A DNA stretch of 64,000 bases from Branchinecta lynchi (taxonomy: Eukaryota; Arthropoda; Branchiopoda; Anostraca; Branchinectidae), in the NCBI GenBank assembly GCA_023053575.1, contig JAKZAP010000009.1:17713869-17777868 (forward strand), written 5' to 3'. Every line of letters starts with the position of its first letter. The first letter of the stretch is position 1. This document shows, one piece after another, positions 43,088 to 53,700 of this stretch. Made by a program: the position numbers and the translations under genes. The notes beneath the pieces were generated by a model. It saw only the letters and a program-made list of their open reading frames with translations. It was not told where the DNA came from and did not search any database.

Positions 43088-43247
43088 AGCGCTAAACAAG
43101 TACGTCAGCTGAATCTTAGTAGAGCAATATTCCTTCCCTTCTTGGCAGTTTCTTGGCATTTCCCAGCTTGCGCCTGAAGAGGACCCTTGCCAAGAAGTCG
43201 AAAATATAGTTCTAATAAAATTCAGCTGACGTTATCCGTTTAGCACT
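43088..43247. mobile_element. FB1 foldback element, 160 bp
   Basis: AGCGCTAAACAAGTACGTCA on the left pairs with TGACGTTATCCGTTTAGCACT on the right. Complementarity continues inward to CCTTCTTGGCA and TGCCAAGAAG. The longer flank CTTGGGCTGAAGGGATAT before the left arm is the right-end extension of another FB1 copy, so two copies are nested. Confidence 0.7.
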
Positions 43248-43299
43248 AATCATGATTGGCAGTCAGCTTGTACTGAAAGAACAAATATTTATGGATCTA

Positions 43300-43860
43300 C
43301 CAAGTTTAGATTTTTAGCTTCGACCTAAAGAGGAAAGTGACCAAGAAGGGCCGAAGTGTCGTCGGACTATTTCAGCTGGTTAACCGGTTTAGCAGAACTA
43401 AACACGACTCCTACTTGACTTTTAAGTATAGGTTATGGTGATAATGATGATGATGTATTGCTTTAAGCCAGAGGGCATTCGCGTACCAAACAGATACAAG
43501 AGAAAACAGACAAACGACTCTTTTGACAAGCCTGGCTACAAAAATACGTTTTGTGAGTGCATCATATCAGCAGGAACCTTCCAAAATACCGCCCCCCTTA
43601 CGGACCTCGAAGCACGAAAAACAACTAGACCGAGCACCAGACTCAAATTTGACCATTCAACCGACTGGTATTCATTCTTACCCTAGATACTCCCTCAGCC
43701 CAGCTAATCATATTTTTGACGGTGCAAAACGGATAAGTCAGCTACATTTTATTAGAGCTATATTTCGGCCGTTCTTGGCTAGGGCCCTCTTCAGGCTCAA
43801 CCTGGAAAATAAATTCTTACCCTACTTCGTACACCACTTCAGTTCCATGCTGTGATATTG
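43300..43860. repeat. FB1 fragments and a low-value open frame
   Basis: FB1 core words lie at about 43335-43400 (ACCAAGAAGGGCCGAAGTGT) and 43720-43800 (ACGGATAAGTCAGCTACATT, TATTTCGGCCGTTCTTGGCT). An open frame to 43855 runs through the second and is not considered a gene. Confidence 0.5.
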
Positions 43861-44062
43861 CCTACTTAATTATTAAATTAGTAAATTTCGTATAGCCTAT
43901 ATTAATCAATTGTGCATCGTATCAATGTATTTTCCGAATGTTTATATGTTTTTTTAGTTGTTTAAGTATATGACGATCCGGCGCTAGCCAGTACTGGACC
44001 TTGGACCGTTTCTACTTGCACACGGATGCCTTTAAATGGCGGCCTCCACTCAGGCCAGTAAC

Positions 44063-44372
44063 CAGGGTTGCCACATGTCGCACGATAGTGTGACTCGTCA
44101 CTCTATTTTGTTTTTGTCACTCTTGTCCTACGTAGGACATAACAATCACTCTATTTCAGAAAATGACCAAATGTGTCATTTTTGCAGCAGGGATTCCGAC
44201 CAGAACTGACTATTTCAAGTTTTGTTCATGAAAGTAAAGTTAAGATGTGTCATTTTTACAGAGGCAATTCGGACCAAAAGTGAACATTTCATGGAAACAA
44301 ACTTCATTCCCAATTCACTCTCTGTTTTGGGCCAAAAGTCACTCTCTAAATATTTTTGATGTGTCAACGCTG
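44063..44372. mobile_element. hAT-like MITE (CAGGGTTGCC type), copy 1
   Basis: The left end CAGGGTTGCCACATGTC and the right end GATGTGTCAACGCTG are imperfect inverted partners. The flanks CCAGTAAC (44055-44062) and CCGGTAAT (44373-44380) agree at 6 of 8 positions. It is 310 bp. The internal direct words TGTGTCATTTTTGCAGCAGG and TGTGTCATTTTTACAGAGGC are shared with 48.2 kb. Confidence 0.65.
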
Positions 44373-44639
44373 CCGGTAATATACAACTCCCTATTGCCAA
44401 GTGGTCAACTCTGGTCCCTCTTATAAACCTTATTAAACTGTCACGGGGCCATTTTCCCTTCCGTTTGAGATGGAGATACAGGCCCCCCACCCACTCATGT
44501 ATATTACGGTACATTAATTTGGGAAGTATAGGGTTTCACTGTAGATTTTGCATATTCAAGACGTTTGAGCAATTAGGAAGAGGTCTCGAGGTTCCTGTGC
44601 TGAAGAGAACTTGGTGCTTAAATAACACAAACATTAATA

Positions 44640-44812
44640 CTCTATATGACGAAGTCCAAAACACGCCAGTGATCCTCAGGAAGAAGGAGTAAGCGTGTCC
44701 GTACGACTCAAACTCAACGACTCAAATCCTGCGTCAATCAATCACTGCGATCTTTGCGAGCAGCTGTGACACCACTTCTGCCTTTCTTCCGCTAGCTACC
44801 TGGAGAGGCCGG
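44640..44812. repeat. Host repeat targeted by the 2.4-kb hAT-like element
   Basis: AACACGCCAGTGATCCTCAG, AAGAAGGAGTAAGCGTGTCC, GACTCAAATCCTGCGTCAAT and GGAGAGGCCGGAGATTTT recur at 62.55-62.70 kb. There the same repeat continues without interruption into ATCGGCAAGGAGAGATAGTC. That continuation is found here only beyond 47277. Confidence 0.8.
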
Positions 44813-44879
44813 AGATTTTTCGAGGGGTTGCTCACTCCCAAAAACGATGTACACCAAGTGGCGCGTGCCGTGGTGCCGA

Positions 44880-45068
44880 GCCGGTGCCGCGGTGCCGTGC
44901 CGGTGCCGAGCCGGTGCCGCGGTGCCGTGCTGGTGCCGAGCCGGTGCCGAGCCGGTGCCGAGCCGGTGCCGTGCCGGTGCCGAGCCGGTGCCGTGCCGGT
45001 GCCGAGCCGGTGCCGTGCCGGTGCCGTGCCGGTGCCGCGGTGCCGAGCCGGTGCCAAGCCGGTGCCGC
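44880..45068. repeat. GC-rich minisatellite, 11-bp unit (left)
   Basis: Alternating CGGTGCCGAGC and CGGTGCCGTGC units, with shorter CGGTGCCG interruptions. Long Arg/Ala/Pro-rich open frames in several frames on both strands follow from this composition and are not genes. Confidence 0.92.
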
Positions 45069-45180
45069 GGTTTTTTTTACTTCAAATTACAGTATTGTGA
45101 TAAAGCACGATTTCTGATGTACATGTAAACAAATTTCATCAGATATTGGCCGAGAATGAAGTCGGCAATGTGTGTTGAAT

Positions 45181-46140
45181 ACAAGAGCTAGCAGCTCATA
45201 TGGTACTTGCAAGGCTGGGTCAGAGGATGAAATTTAGGAATTTGTAAATTCTTGGGTTTCTTGTGTTTAATTATAAGCCATACCCTTGAAATAAGAATGA
45301 TTGTGGGCCCTTGGAAATCAAGAGAATGATCTGGTGAAAAGTATTTTATTTTTGCACTTTAAGGGCACTAGAAATTCATGTGAAAGCAAAACCCTTTAGG
45401 CAAAAGTGACTAAGGGCTCATGGGGATCACGTAGTTGTATATTTTGCTCAAACTAATGCAACCTATAATACTAATGCAACCTACTTCCGTAATCATTACA
45501 TATATTTCTAAACCCGGAGACCCTCGTTTTGTGCGGTACATTCTAACCCCTCTAACAAAACCTCGCTGATTTTCTCACTTGCCGTGTTTTGCTACCTTCG
45601 ATGTGTATCACGCTGTCAACGGTTCGAGACGGTTGCGCGACGGTTGTCTGCGAGAATTTTTTCCATCAGGAAAATCGGTTATGCAAATTGTTTCCCTGTT
45701 TCGCTAGAAGTCAACGGGTCTCGGAAAAGGCTTAAAACAGCCAAAACAGTTAGTTATTTATTGAAAGCACAGCATAGTTAAAGTATTCAAATACTTTAAA
45801 ATACTGTAAGTTGAAGAGTGATTAGTGCGAGGGGTCCTTTAAGGGAGCTGGAAATTCATTTTGAAGCAAAACCCTTGTTTCACAAATAATCATGGGCTCA
45901 TGGGGATCATGAAAATATATGTTTTGCTCCAAAGTATTTTCTGTACTTTGTGGTTATGATGAGTACTTTAAGGAATGTGGTTGGCTCTATAAAAGAATTT
46001 ATGAACCAATCTTTTCCTTCCTTGACTACCTACTTAGGCTAACTGGTACATATATTTAGCCACAGCAAGTGCATGAAAATGGCAAAGTTCGAAGCACGAA
46101 CGTTCAAATAAGCATACCTCTATTGCACTCCCAGAGTGTC
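45181..46140 (+). mobile_element. HLX-D element, interrupted and 3'-truncated
   Basis: Opens ACAAGAGCTAGCAGCTCATA, TGGTACTTGCAAGGCTGGGT. CTTTAAGGGCACTAGAAATTC and GCAAAACCCTTTAGG-type words occur before and after the REPA copy at 45470-45835. The 3' hairpin is absent. Confidence 0.65.
45470..45835 (+). mobile_element. REPA, short form
   Basis: Runs from CTAATGCAACCTACTTCCGT through TTTTCTCACTTGCCGTGTTT, CGATGTGTATCACGCTGTC and AAAGGCTTAAAACAGCC to AGTTGAAGAGTGATTAGTGC and GAGGGGTCC. It lacks the central module of the 12.4-kb copy. The 65-codon open frame it contains is not conserved among copies. Confidence 0.65.
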
Positions 46141-46269
46141 TGATGGGGAAATTGACTTTTTCCAAGTTAAATATGCCTGCCAAGTATCATTCTTAGCACA
46201 CTCTACAAATATGAAAAAAAGATTGGTCGCCACTGAATTACCTTCACCAGAAGCAAAATATACTGAAGC

Positions 46270-46882
46270 TGACTCAAGTTTTGGGCGATATTCGATACCG
46301 ATAACGATATATCCATGTATCGGACAAAATATCGATATCGAAAGTAAATATCGATATCGATAACGATATTTGTTCATTCGTAAAGATTGCAATTAATCCA
46401 ACATAACCCACACTTATATATACGAAATTGGAGCAATGTGTATTCCGCAATTCCTTTCTTATTTATCCGGAGTTCGAGATGATCCAGTATGCGATATATC
46501 GGATATCGATCGATCGATATATCGCACCAAATATCGATATCGAAACGTAAATATCGCTATCGAAAACGATATTTGTTCATCGTAATTATTGTAAATAATC
46601 CGAACTAACCTACACTTATATATCCGAAATTGGACAATATGTTTTCCCTAATTCATTTCTCATTTATTCTGAGTTTGAAATGATCCAAGATGCTATTTAA
46701 TGAAAATTTGGTTCTTAGATTTTGGCGAAACGAAGCATGGTAAGCAAATATCAATATCGATATATCGATTATCGAATATCGAAAGTGAAAATATCGATAT
46801 ATCGATTGTTGAATATCGAAAGCGGAAATATCGATATATCGATTATCTAATATCGAAAGTGAAAATATCGATATATCGAAAA
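46270..46882. repeat. TATCGATA-type palindromic repeats
   Basis: Two forms are present. A ~200-bp unit is duplicated (ATATTTGTTCAT at about 46367 and 46568; GAGATGATCCAGTATGC-like ends). Then comes a regular 37-bp array whose ATATCGATATATCGATT word starts at 46754, 46791, 46828 and 46865. Most bases can pair with a neighbour through ATCGAT palindromes. Confidence 0.85.
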
Positions 46883-47099
46883 ATCCAAGTATCGCCAAGC
46901 ACCAGTACCAAACCATGGTTGACCACTTTGCGCATTTGGTCAACAGCATCTCCTCATATCTAGTTCAGCTTCTTCTTCGGTTGCATGTTTTCAATAATTC
47001 TTTCATTGAAGTACCTTCGTTATTGGGCGCCAGATACCAGATACCAGATGGCGAAGAGTAATCTGCAGAAAATTTGTCCGTGGCCGGCGTATCGTGCTA

Positions 47100-47235
47100 G
47101 AGGCGCGCCGGTGCCGTGCGGTGCCGTGCCGGTGCCGAGCTGGTGCCGCGGTGTTGCGCCGTTGCCGTGCCTTTGCCGTGCCGGTGCCGTGGTGCCGCGG
47201 TGCTGTGCCGGTGCCGTGCCGGTGCCGTGTCGAGG
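47100..47235. repeat. GC-rich minisatellite (right)
   Basis: Diverged CGGTGCCGTGC-type units just inside the right terminus of the 2.4-kb element. They are the counterpart of 44880-45068, in the same strand orientation. Confidence 0.88.
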
Positions 47236-47311
47236 TGTACACCGGTGGCGGAGAGAGAGCAACCCCTCGAGATTTTTATATCGGCAAGGGGAGATAGTCA
47301 TCAAGAGTATT

Positions 47312-47460
47312 GAATGAATGAATATGTTTATTACCCATCTTTACATAAAATGTCACTGATGGAGTATAAAAGAAGAAATAAAGAAAGAACAATGAACAAG
47401 ACAGAAGATACAATTTTAACTTCGCAAAAAAGAGAGAAAAATACACTGTACACTTTTATA
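47312..47460 (-). mobile_element. Non-LTR 3' tail (minus strand)
   Basis: ATTGAATGAATGAATATGTT and TATTACCCATCTTTACATAA parallel the tails at 11.86 and 55.24 kb. No coding body is attached. Confidence 0.5.
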
Positions 47461-48164
47461 TATACACTATTTCTGTAGCTATTGTTTAATTGCTGGATGG
47501 AGGCTGTTTAGAGGGTCGAGGGATTCCAGAAATCGAGCACGACACTCTAAGACAGCCTCAATTCGATCTTTAATCGCATGATTTCGTGTGAGTCGTCGAT
47601 TACGAGACCACAGCGGTAGTGCGAGCAGGAATTTAGCATATTTGTAAAAAGTACTTATAATAGTTGTAACATCAGATCTGTGGAAAAGTTTCCAGAAAGG
47701 TGCTAGTGCAAGTGCATACGGTAATGCAAGAGCATTATCCAGCTGCGCTAGCACCAGTCTGTTGTAACGCGCTTTCGACGCAGCAAGTCCCCGAAGTCCG
47801 CGTGCGTGCTTTTCAGTAGCCCAACCAAGTTTTCCAGACCTGTGAACGTCTTTAATCTATCACTGAGTCATTTCGCGCTGTATTTTGCACTCCAGTCTAC
47901 TCAGGCGTTCCGTTAACCTCTTCCATCATTAATCTCCCGGCACCCCCCCTTCGCCACATAGAGGTCCGTCACTCTTTCAGAGCAAAGGGGAGATAACCCT
48001 TATCGGTCTTTTTCGAAACCTGTTCGTACCGGCTTGTTGCTGAAATGACCTCGTTTTCACAATGACGTCGCTGGGGCTATTATTCACTATGGTCATCGTC
48101 TCGTCCCGCGAAAAGCTAATTGCATGGCCGTAAGTGGCTAAAACCCCACGTTGGAAGCAGAAAA
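47461..48164. other. No gene recognised
   Basis: A 91-codon minus-strand frame (47479-47754, ALALPYALALAPFWKLFHRS in its N-terminal part) lies directly after the LINE-type tail. It could be a remnant of LINE coding sequence, but no motif decides it. Confidence 0.35.
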
Positions 48165-48390
48165 TGACCAAATGTGTCATTTTTGCAACAGGGATTCCGA
48201 CCAGAACTGACTCAAATTCCCAATTTTATCTCATTTTTTTTTTCACTAAAAGTAAAATTAAGATGTGTCATTTTTACAGAGGCGATTCCGACTAAAAGTG
48301 AACATTTCATGAAAATAAATTTCACTCCCAATTCACTCTCTGTTTTGGCCCAAAAGTCTCTCTCTAAATGTTTTTGATGTGGCAATCCTG
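48165..48390. mobile_element. CAGGGTTGCC-type hAT-like MITE, copy 2 (left-truncated)
   Basis: AAAATGACCAAATGTGTCAT through ATTCACTCTCTGTTTTGGCC to GATGTGGCAATCCTG match the right three-quarters of 44063-44372. The left end is missing. Confidence 0.65.
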
Positions 48391-48424
48391 GATGAAAGTT
48401 TTTTCTTTCTTCCGGAGCAGGGTG

Positions 48425-48585
48425 ACTGCGCTAAACAGATACGTCAGCGAATTTATTCTAGTGGTATTTCGGCCGTTTTTTGCAAGGGTCATCTTCAGGC
48501 TCAAGTTACACGATTAATTGAAATGTAGCTCGAATAAAATGTAGCTGACTTATCCGTTTTACTCCGTCAAATATAGAATAAAACT
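48425..48585. mobile_element. FB1 foldback element
   Basis: GCGCTAAACAGATACGTCAG and GGTATTTCGGCCG on the left face GAATAAAATGTAGCTGACTT and ATCCGTTTTACTCCGTC on the right. Arms are imperfect. Confidence 0.65.
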
Positions 48586-48779
48586 TAATTGACGTACGGT
48601 GTCCCTTTATGTCATTCAAACATTTTTCGTAGTCATCTTGGATTGAAGGAATAGTTAAACTGTATCCCACTTCACGTAAGGCTGCAAGCTCAGGCCAATA
48701 CAGTTGGAAGGAAATGACGTAGGCTACAGTGATGACTAAAAGCCAAGAGCAAGCACCCTGGCATGATTTCCTCATCGAT

Positions 48780-48955
48780 TAGACCAGAGCAAAACAACAC
48801 TATGGAGTAGCGCCAAGACATATGCTTTTCATTCATCAGAAACGGGTCTTACTCGTAGTGCCGTCCACGACGCCCGGGATATTCAAAGCAAGACAAACTT
48901 GCGGGTTAGAAATCGTATTTTTTTTTTTTGCTGTGTCCAGAAGTTATCGGAGTCG
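48780..48955. repeat. FB7 half copy
   Basis: ACCAGAGCAAAACAACACTA, GTAGCGCCAAGACAT, AACGGGTCTTACTCGTAGTG and AGAAGTTATCGGAG match the FB7 region at 32.8-33.1 kb. Confidence 0.6.
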
Positions 48956-49614
48956 GCGCTGTTGCCGCCGCTCTTCGCTTTGCTTGTAATTGGTTCAGGC
49001 GGAGGTAGGGATCGTGCAAACCAACCAGAGACAGTGTTTGTTGGCTCTGGTAGTCAAGATTTGCGGGGTATTGGTAATTTGCTTTCACAGCGAGGAGACA
49101 TTGCGTGAGTTGTACTGGAACTGGCAGCACTTCTATGAAATTGGAACGATAAGCTCTTCAGTGAACCTTTAACGGCGATTCACGTGGCAACTGATGGAAG
49201 ATTGGAACACATATTTAGACTGTCTTCTTCTTTGAATGGGCGTAAGCCTGTTTTCCATTGGCCATCCTGATTTTTTTTTCTCTCTGCTATCATTCTGCGT
49301 CACTCCGTGAAATTGTACCTCTCTACCACTCTGATCTAGTGCATTGTTTTAGCTCTGAGCCTCCCCTACTCCAGAGGGACAGATCCCCCTTTAGTTGCAT
49401 GACGATTAATTGAACCTGGATAATGATCTTGGAATATCAAAAACTTCCAGTGGGGAGGCTTCAGAAGGTAGCTTGAAGTCGGTTGCCATAGTGATGGCAT
49501 TTCGTTATAGTCTGGGGGGATCCTGTCTGACGGGAGGGGGGTATCTCAATTCCGTGGCTACGTGGTCTTTTCTTCAGAGTGTTATTTCTTCTTCGTTTGT
49601 TGTCCTTGTGATTC
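48956..49614. other. No gene recognised
   Basis: Open frames of up to 100 codons extend into the FB6 element downstream; none shows a motif. Confidence 0.4.
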
Positions 49615-50007
49615 AAGCCGCTGTCACATTGACGCGTCTTTGCGCTGCGTTGCGTATGCGTTTATCTTGCGGTGCGTACAGGTTGCGTAGCGTATCTTTC
49701 ACACCTGCGTGAGAAGCTTACGCGCCGGATACCCATTTACCTTTTCCTTTCTCAGTTTCTTCTGCTGAATTTTAATTTCTTTCACTAGTAGCAAGTGTTT
49801 CTTCATCATCAGCATGTTTTTTTCTGTTTTTCTTCAAAAATGTCCATTTCCCACCGACAAATCTGATATGTACGCGTCGACGCATCACAAGAATAGAACT
49901 TGGTTCTATACTTGCATTGCGTTTTATTTGTCTGCGTAAGCTCTGCGTTGCGTCGACGCAAGCACTTAGTATGAAAGGCTCAACGCCTCAGTGTAAAAGT
50001 GGCTTTA
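49615..50007. mobile_element. FB6 element, copy 2
   Basis: The left end AAGCCGCTGTCACATTGACG pairs with the right end CAGTGTAAAAGTGGCTTTA. GCGCTGCGTTGCGTATGCG on the left and CTCTGCGTTGCGTCGACGCA on the right repeat the subterminal theme of 15676-16292. It is about 393 bp. Confidence 0.7.
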
Positions 50008-50111
50008 CAGGGGGAGCGGGTAGGGGGCAGTACGGCTGGGGGTAAAGAGGTATGTTGTTCTCTAAATTTTAGACTACCTTGTTTTCGTTTTCCACAAGTG
50101 AAACAGTCAAA

Positions 50112-50170
50112 TGCAGTGTCGTATCCGGGGGGGGGGGGGTAAAGAGGTTCGAACCCCGGAAACAAAAAAT
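50112..50170. repeat. G-run hAT-like MITE end fragment
   Basis: GTGTCGTATCCGGGGGGGGG resembles the CGTATCCAGG end of the G-run MITE family. The right end is not found. Confidence 0.4.
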
Positions 50171-51614
50171 GTTTTTTTTAGGCTTTAACGACTGATTTAC
50201 GTTTTTGTCTTAGGCTACTGTTTGGTATGGTATTTCGGGGTTTCTTTTGACATAGAGAATGAAAGGAGAATCGTTCGATTTCGTTTGCTGTTTTTTATTA
50301 ATTTTTGTAATAATACTTTTTCTCAGTACGCTATTGTTTATTAGGGTTGAGTTTCATCATATTCTTCGGTGCCGAAAGTTAGACGACGTTTACCAAAGCG
50401 TACCTCTACTCTGTCTCAGTGCTTTGTCTCGTTCGGTGACAGGCACTGCGCTTTTTCTTTGCAGTGGTGATTCTGGATCATGTGTTCTTGTTTTGTTTTT
50501 CTTTTTGGACTAAAAGGGGAAGGTATGGGGGGGGGATTGGGTAAGAAACTTCTCAGTGCTACTGCTGATAGCATGACGGGTACGAATACGACGTTTCTTC
50601 TTTGAAGTGATGATTCTATGTTGTAAGTCTTCTTGATTTATTTGTGAAGACTAGCCTAAACATGTTTTTACATTTCCCAAATTTTAAATCGCGGCATTTG
50701 CGGTAGACAGGGCTGGACAAACCGAATAACTGGCAAGAATTGGAATGAAGTCTTTGTTAAAAGATATATTGGCTTGTGAACCCTGTGTTGAAAACTGGAT
50801 AGAAGCCCATACCTATCCAGCATACTTCGTCCCATCACAGTTGAATTTTCCTCTCCAGTTCGTTGACTGATTCTTGTAAGCAATCGTCTATTTTCACTCC
50901 CTCTTATTCCAGCATAACTCCTGGAGAGTAAACCTTGTACCCAAGAGATAGTAGGTCAGTAGACGCGCGGAAACTGTCCGGCGAGATCCTGGAGAATACA
51001 CTTTGTACCAAAGAGACTGTGGGTTCGCAGCAGATAGAGAGACGCGCTTGGTGTTTTCTGTCAAGATGTTACGTGATATATTGGTTGTTATGGCTTGTAA
51101 GCGCAATTTTTCTTCTTGAATTGTTTGACTTCAAAACCTCTCCCCGCCTACCGGTAAATAATTAAATTAATATATTGCCTGAATAATTGTAATTCAGATG
51201 TCGAAATCATTTTTTATTTTTTATAGCATATGTGTGTCATTGAATGGACCATATGGTTTAGGCATAGTTTTTTTTTTTTTACATTTTTTCGTACTCCTCC
51301 GTTCTGAGGGAAATAAATGAATAAATAAATAAATAAACACAAAACTGCAAATTGCGGAGAAGCAAATTGACTTCTTTATCGTATCGATTCCTCACCGTAC
51401 AGTTAAGAGACAACAAGATGGGCCCTTCCTTACCAGGGATAATTCCTGATCACACAAATGGGGAGAGCAAATTGACCCCTACAAAAAAGCGGTTGGGGTT
51501 TCGTCACAGGAAAGGCTTCCTCAAGATTCTCAGTTATACTTTGTCTCGGTGGCAAAAACTCGGTATGTCGGGAACATGTGTTGAAGAAGTGTCCCGTTAA
51601 AGGGCCTGTCTTAC
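50171..51614. other. No gene recognised; possible LINE tail
   Basis: A GAAATAAATGAATAAATAAA tail at about 51310-51335 is preceded by a T-run and TTTTCGTACTCCTCCG, as in a LINE 3' end. Open frames of about 70-88 codons nearby show no domain. Confidence 0.4.
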
Positions 51615-51975
51615 CTATAATACTAACGCAACCACTTCCACAAATCACTCCGTATATTTCTAAACCCGGACACCCCAATTCCGTACGGTACATTCTAACC
51701 CCTCTAATAGAATCACATTGATTTTCTCACTTGCCGTATTTTGCTACCTTCGATGTGTATCACGCTGTCGACGGTTGTCTGCGAGAAGCTTTTCCATCAG
51801 AAAAAAGGTTATGTAAATTGTTTCCCTGTTTTCGCTCCAAGTCAGCGGGTCTCGAAAAGGCTTAAAACAGCCAAAACCATGGGTTATTTGTTGACAGCAC
51901 AGCCTAGTTTTAAAGTATTCAAATGTTTAAAAATACTGTAAGTTGAAGAGTAAATAGTGCGAGGGGTTCTTTAAG
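51615..51975 (+). mobile_element. REPA, short form
   Basis: Same order as 45470-45835: AATACTAACGCAACCACTTC, TTTCTAAACCCGGACACCCC, CTTGCCGTATTTTGCTACC, AAAGGCTTAAAACAGCC, AGTTGAAGAGTAAATAGTGC. The central module is absent here too. Confidence 0.7.
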
Positions 51976-53317
51976 GGGCTATTGACTGTGAAGCTTGTGT
52001 CGCAATACACCTTATTTCAATATCTATACTGTACCGGGAGACACCGTTTGCCCGAGATGAAGCAATCCTTCGTTTGCGCCCGTTACCTCCCATGGAAAGT
52101 TTTGTAAGGCTGCTCCAGTTTCTGTCTCGCATTTAATGATTCTCAATCAGATAGGGACGTTGGAAGTGGAGCGAACTTTGGATATATTAACCCAGAACGA
52201 CGTAGCATATGTATATTACGTTTTGGCTCATTTATATTGTTGATTCTTGATGTTTACTAGTTTTGGCAAGGGTCTATGGTCTTGTGTTCACAAGGACCTT
52301 CCATTAGCTTGATTCCTAGGCAACCTTCTTCTCCTCTGATAAGTTTCCTAGACTCCCGCTAGATGCCGCGCACGCTAATCCAGAAAGTAACTACTGCTGT
52401 GCCCTCCCTGTAAGATAGACCTGAATTAGTGTCGTTGTGCCTACAAAGTGTCCTCCTGTATATGCGGATGGCGAATTGGAGAATTGGGTTCCGATGCTTC
52501 CCCGTGAAAATGCTGTCACGTCGGAGAGAATCAAGAAACTTGAAGGCGGAGAGTTGGATTTTCCAGCCAAAGATTCGTGACGTTGCAATCGGACCGTAGG
52601 AAACGAGGCAGTATAGCTGGCTAGTCCTGTCTGGTTGTTAGGTTGATTCCGTCGAGGCTATTATTATATCTGAATTTAGCCTACTATAAATCTTGTAATT
52701 TTAATTTAATAGAAACCCCCCAAAATTCAGATTGATCCTTTATGTCAGAAATGTCAAAGTGAGTCGTCATAAGTAATAACAGTAAATTCGTAACATTTAT
52801 GCCGGAAGAATCTGTTTTAAAAATCTTTTTTTGTGTGTTTCATCTGCAGAGGTTTTGCGGCATATAGTACGTACTCTTTATATTATTTGTCTTCTCATCA
52901 GTGTTTTCGTTTCTTATTATTTTTCCAATTTTGAATCGGCTTTTACTTGGCAATGGACGACGTAAAACTTTTTCTCGGGGGTTTGCCTTTGCATTCGTTC
53001 ATGACCGATGGAGTAAAAACTCAGACTGTGACGGTCTTTCGCACTTTCATCAATTCCGAAAGGAATGTTGAAATTACTCCAACTTCTCCGGTTGATTGAA
53101 TCCATGCACGGAAATCCGGTTGATGTGTTCAAATCCTGACGTTGCATGATAGCATTTGGCTCGCAGTTTAAACCGTTGTTCAAACGCGGTGAATCTTTTG
53201 TCGGTAGCCAAGCAAACTATTGTCTATCCCGTTGTTTTTTTGGGTAGTTGGTTTCGTTCGCTTCGTCGCGCTTTGATCATTGCGAGGGACTACAGACTTA
53301 AGCAGTCAGCTTACGGT
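51976..53317. other. No gene recognised
   Basis: No exon, repeat or RNA gene can be supported in this 1.3 kb. Two minus-strand frames of 65 and 88 codons have no recognisable motif. Confidence 0.4.
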
Positions 53318-53700
53318 AGTTGAGTTTCCGCAGATACCATGGTATCTGGTACCACGGTTTAAAGTCGTTTTCGCAGTTACCGTCGTATCTGATACCACGG
53401 CCAAGAGGCGTTTTGCAGTTACCGTGGTAATTGATCTTGGTATCTGAAAATACATCTCACTTTCGTCATCACTAACACAAGAGTCTATTTTTTGTCAAAT
53501 TGGTTGGAAAGAGCTATGTCACTAGAGACGACCGTCGATACCAGTATTTCATTTTGGATGATTTCTAACAGCGCAAATCCGTCAATTTTCGTTTTTGCAG
53601 AGCAACCGTGTTATCAGATACCACGGTAACTGCAAAAGAAATTAATTTCAGGTCCTGTTACCATGGTAACAGGTACCATGGTATCTGCAAAAACGCAACT
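53318..53700. mobile_element. FB5 element, copy 2
   Basis: The left end AGTTGAGTTTCCGCAG, CAGATACCATGGTATCTG, and the right end CCATGGTATCTGCAAAAACGCAACT are inverted. The flanks carry GGT on both sides. It is 383 bp, with several TACCACGG / CCGTGGTA words inside. Confidence 0.8.

Larger units (their letters stand above)
44821..47269. mobile_element. hAT-like element with minisatellites inside both ends
   Basis: The left terminus CGAGGGGTTGCTCACTC...GTACACC and the right terminus GGTGTACACC...GAGCAACCCCTCG are inverted. The 8-bp TSD AGATTTTT is perfect (44813-44820 and 47270-47277). The uninterrupted paralogue at about 62.69 kb confirms the edges. Of the 2,449 bp, about 190 bp at the left and 140 bp at the right are GGTGCCG-rich minisatellite. 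The centre is filled by later insertions (HLX-D, REPA, a TATCGATA array). No transposase is present. Confidence 0.85.

Noticed and set aside
44828..45128. Long Arg/Ala/Pro-rich open frames on both strands
   Set aside because: They follow directly from the 11-bp GGTGCCG minisatellite, which lacks stops in most frames; no start context, splice signal or domain.
45584..45781. 65-codon frame shared in part with 51.74 kb
   Set aside because: Both lie in REPA, and the copy at 12.9-13.1 kb does not preserve it.
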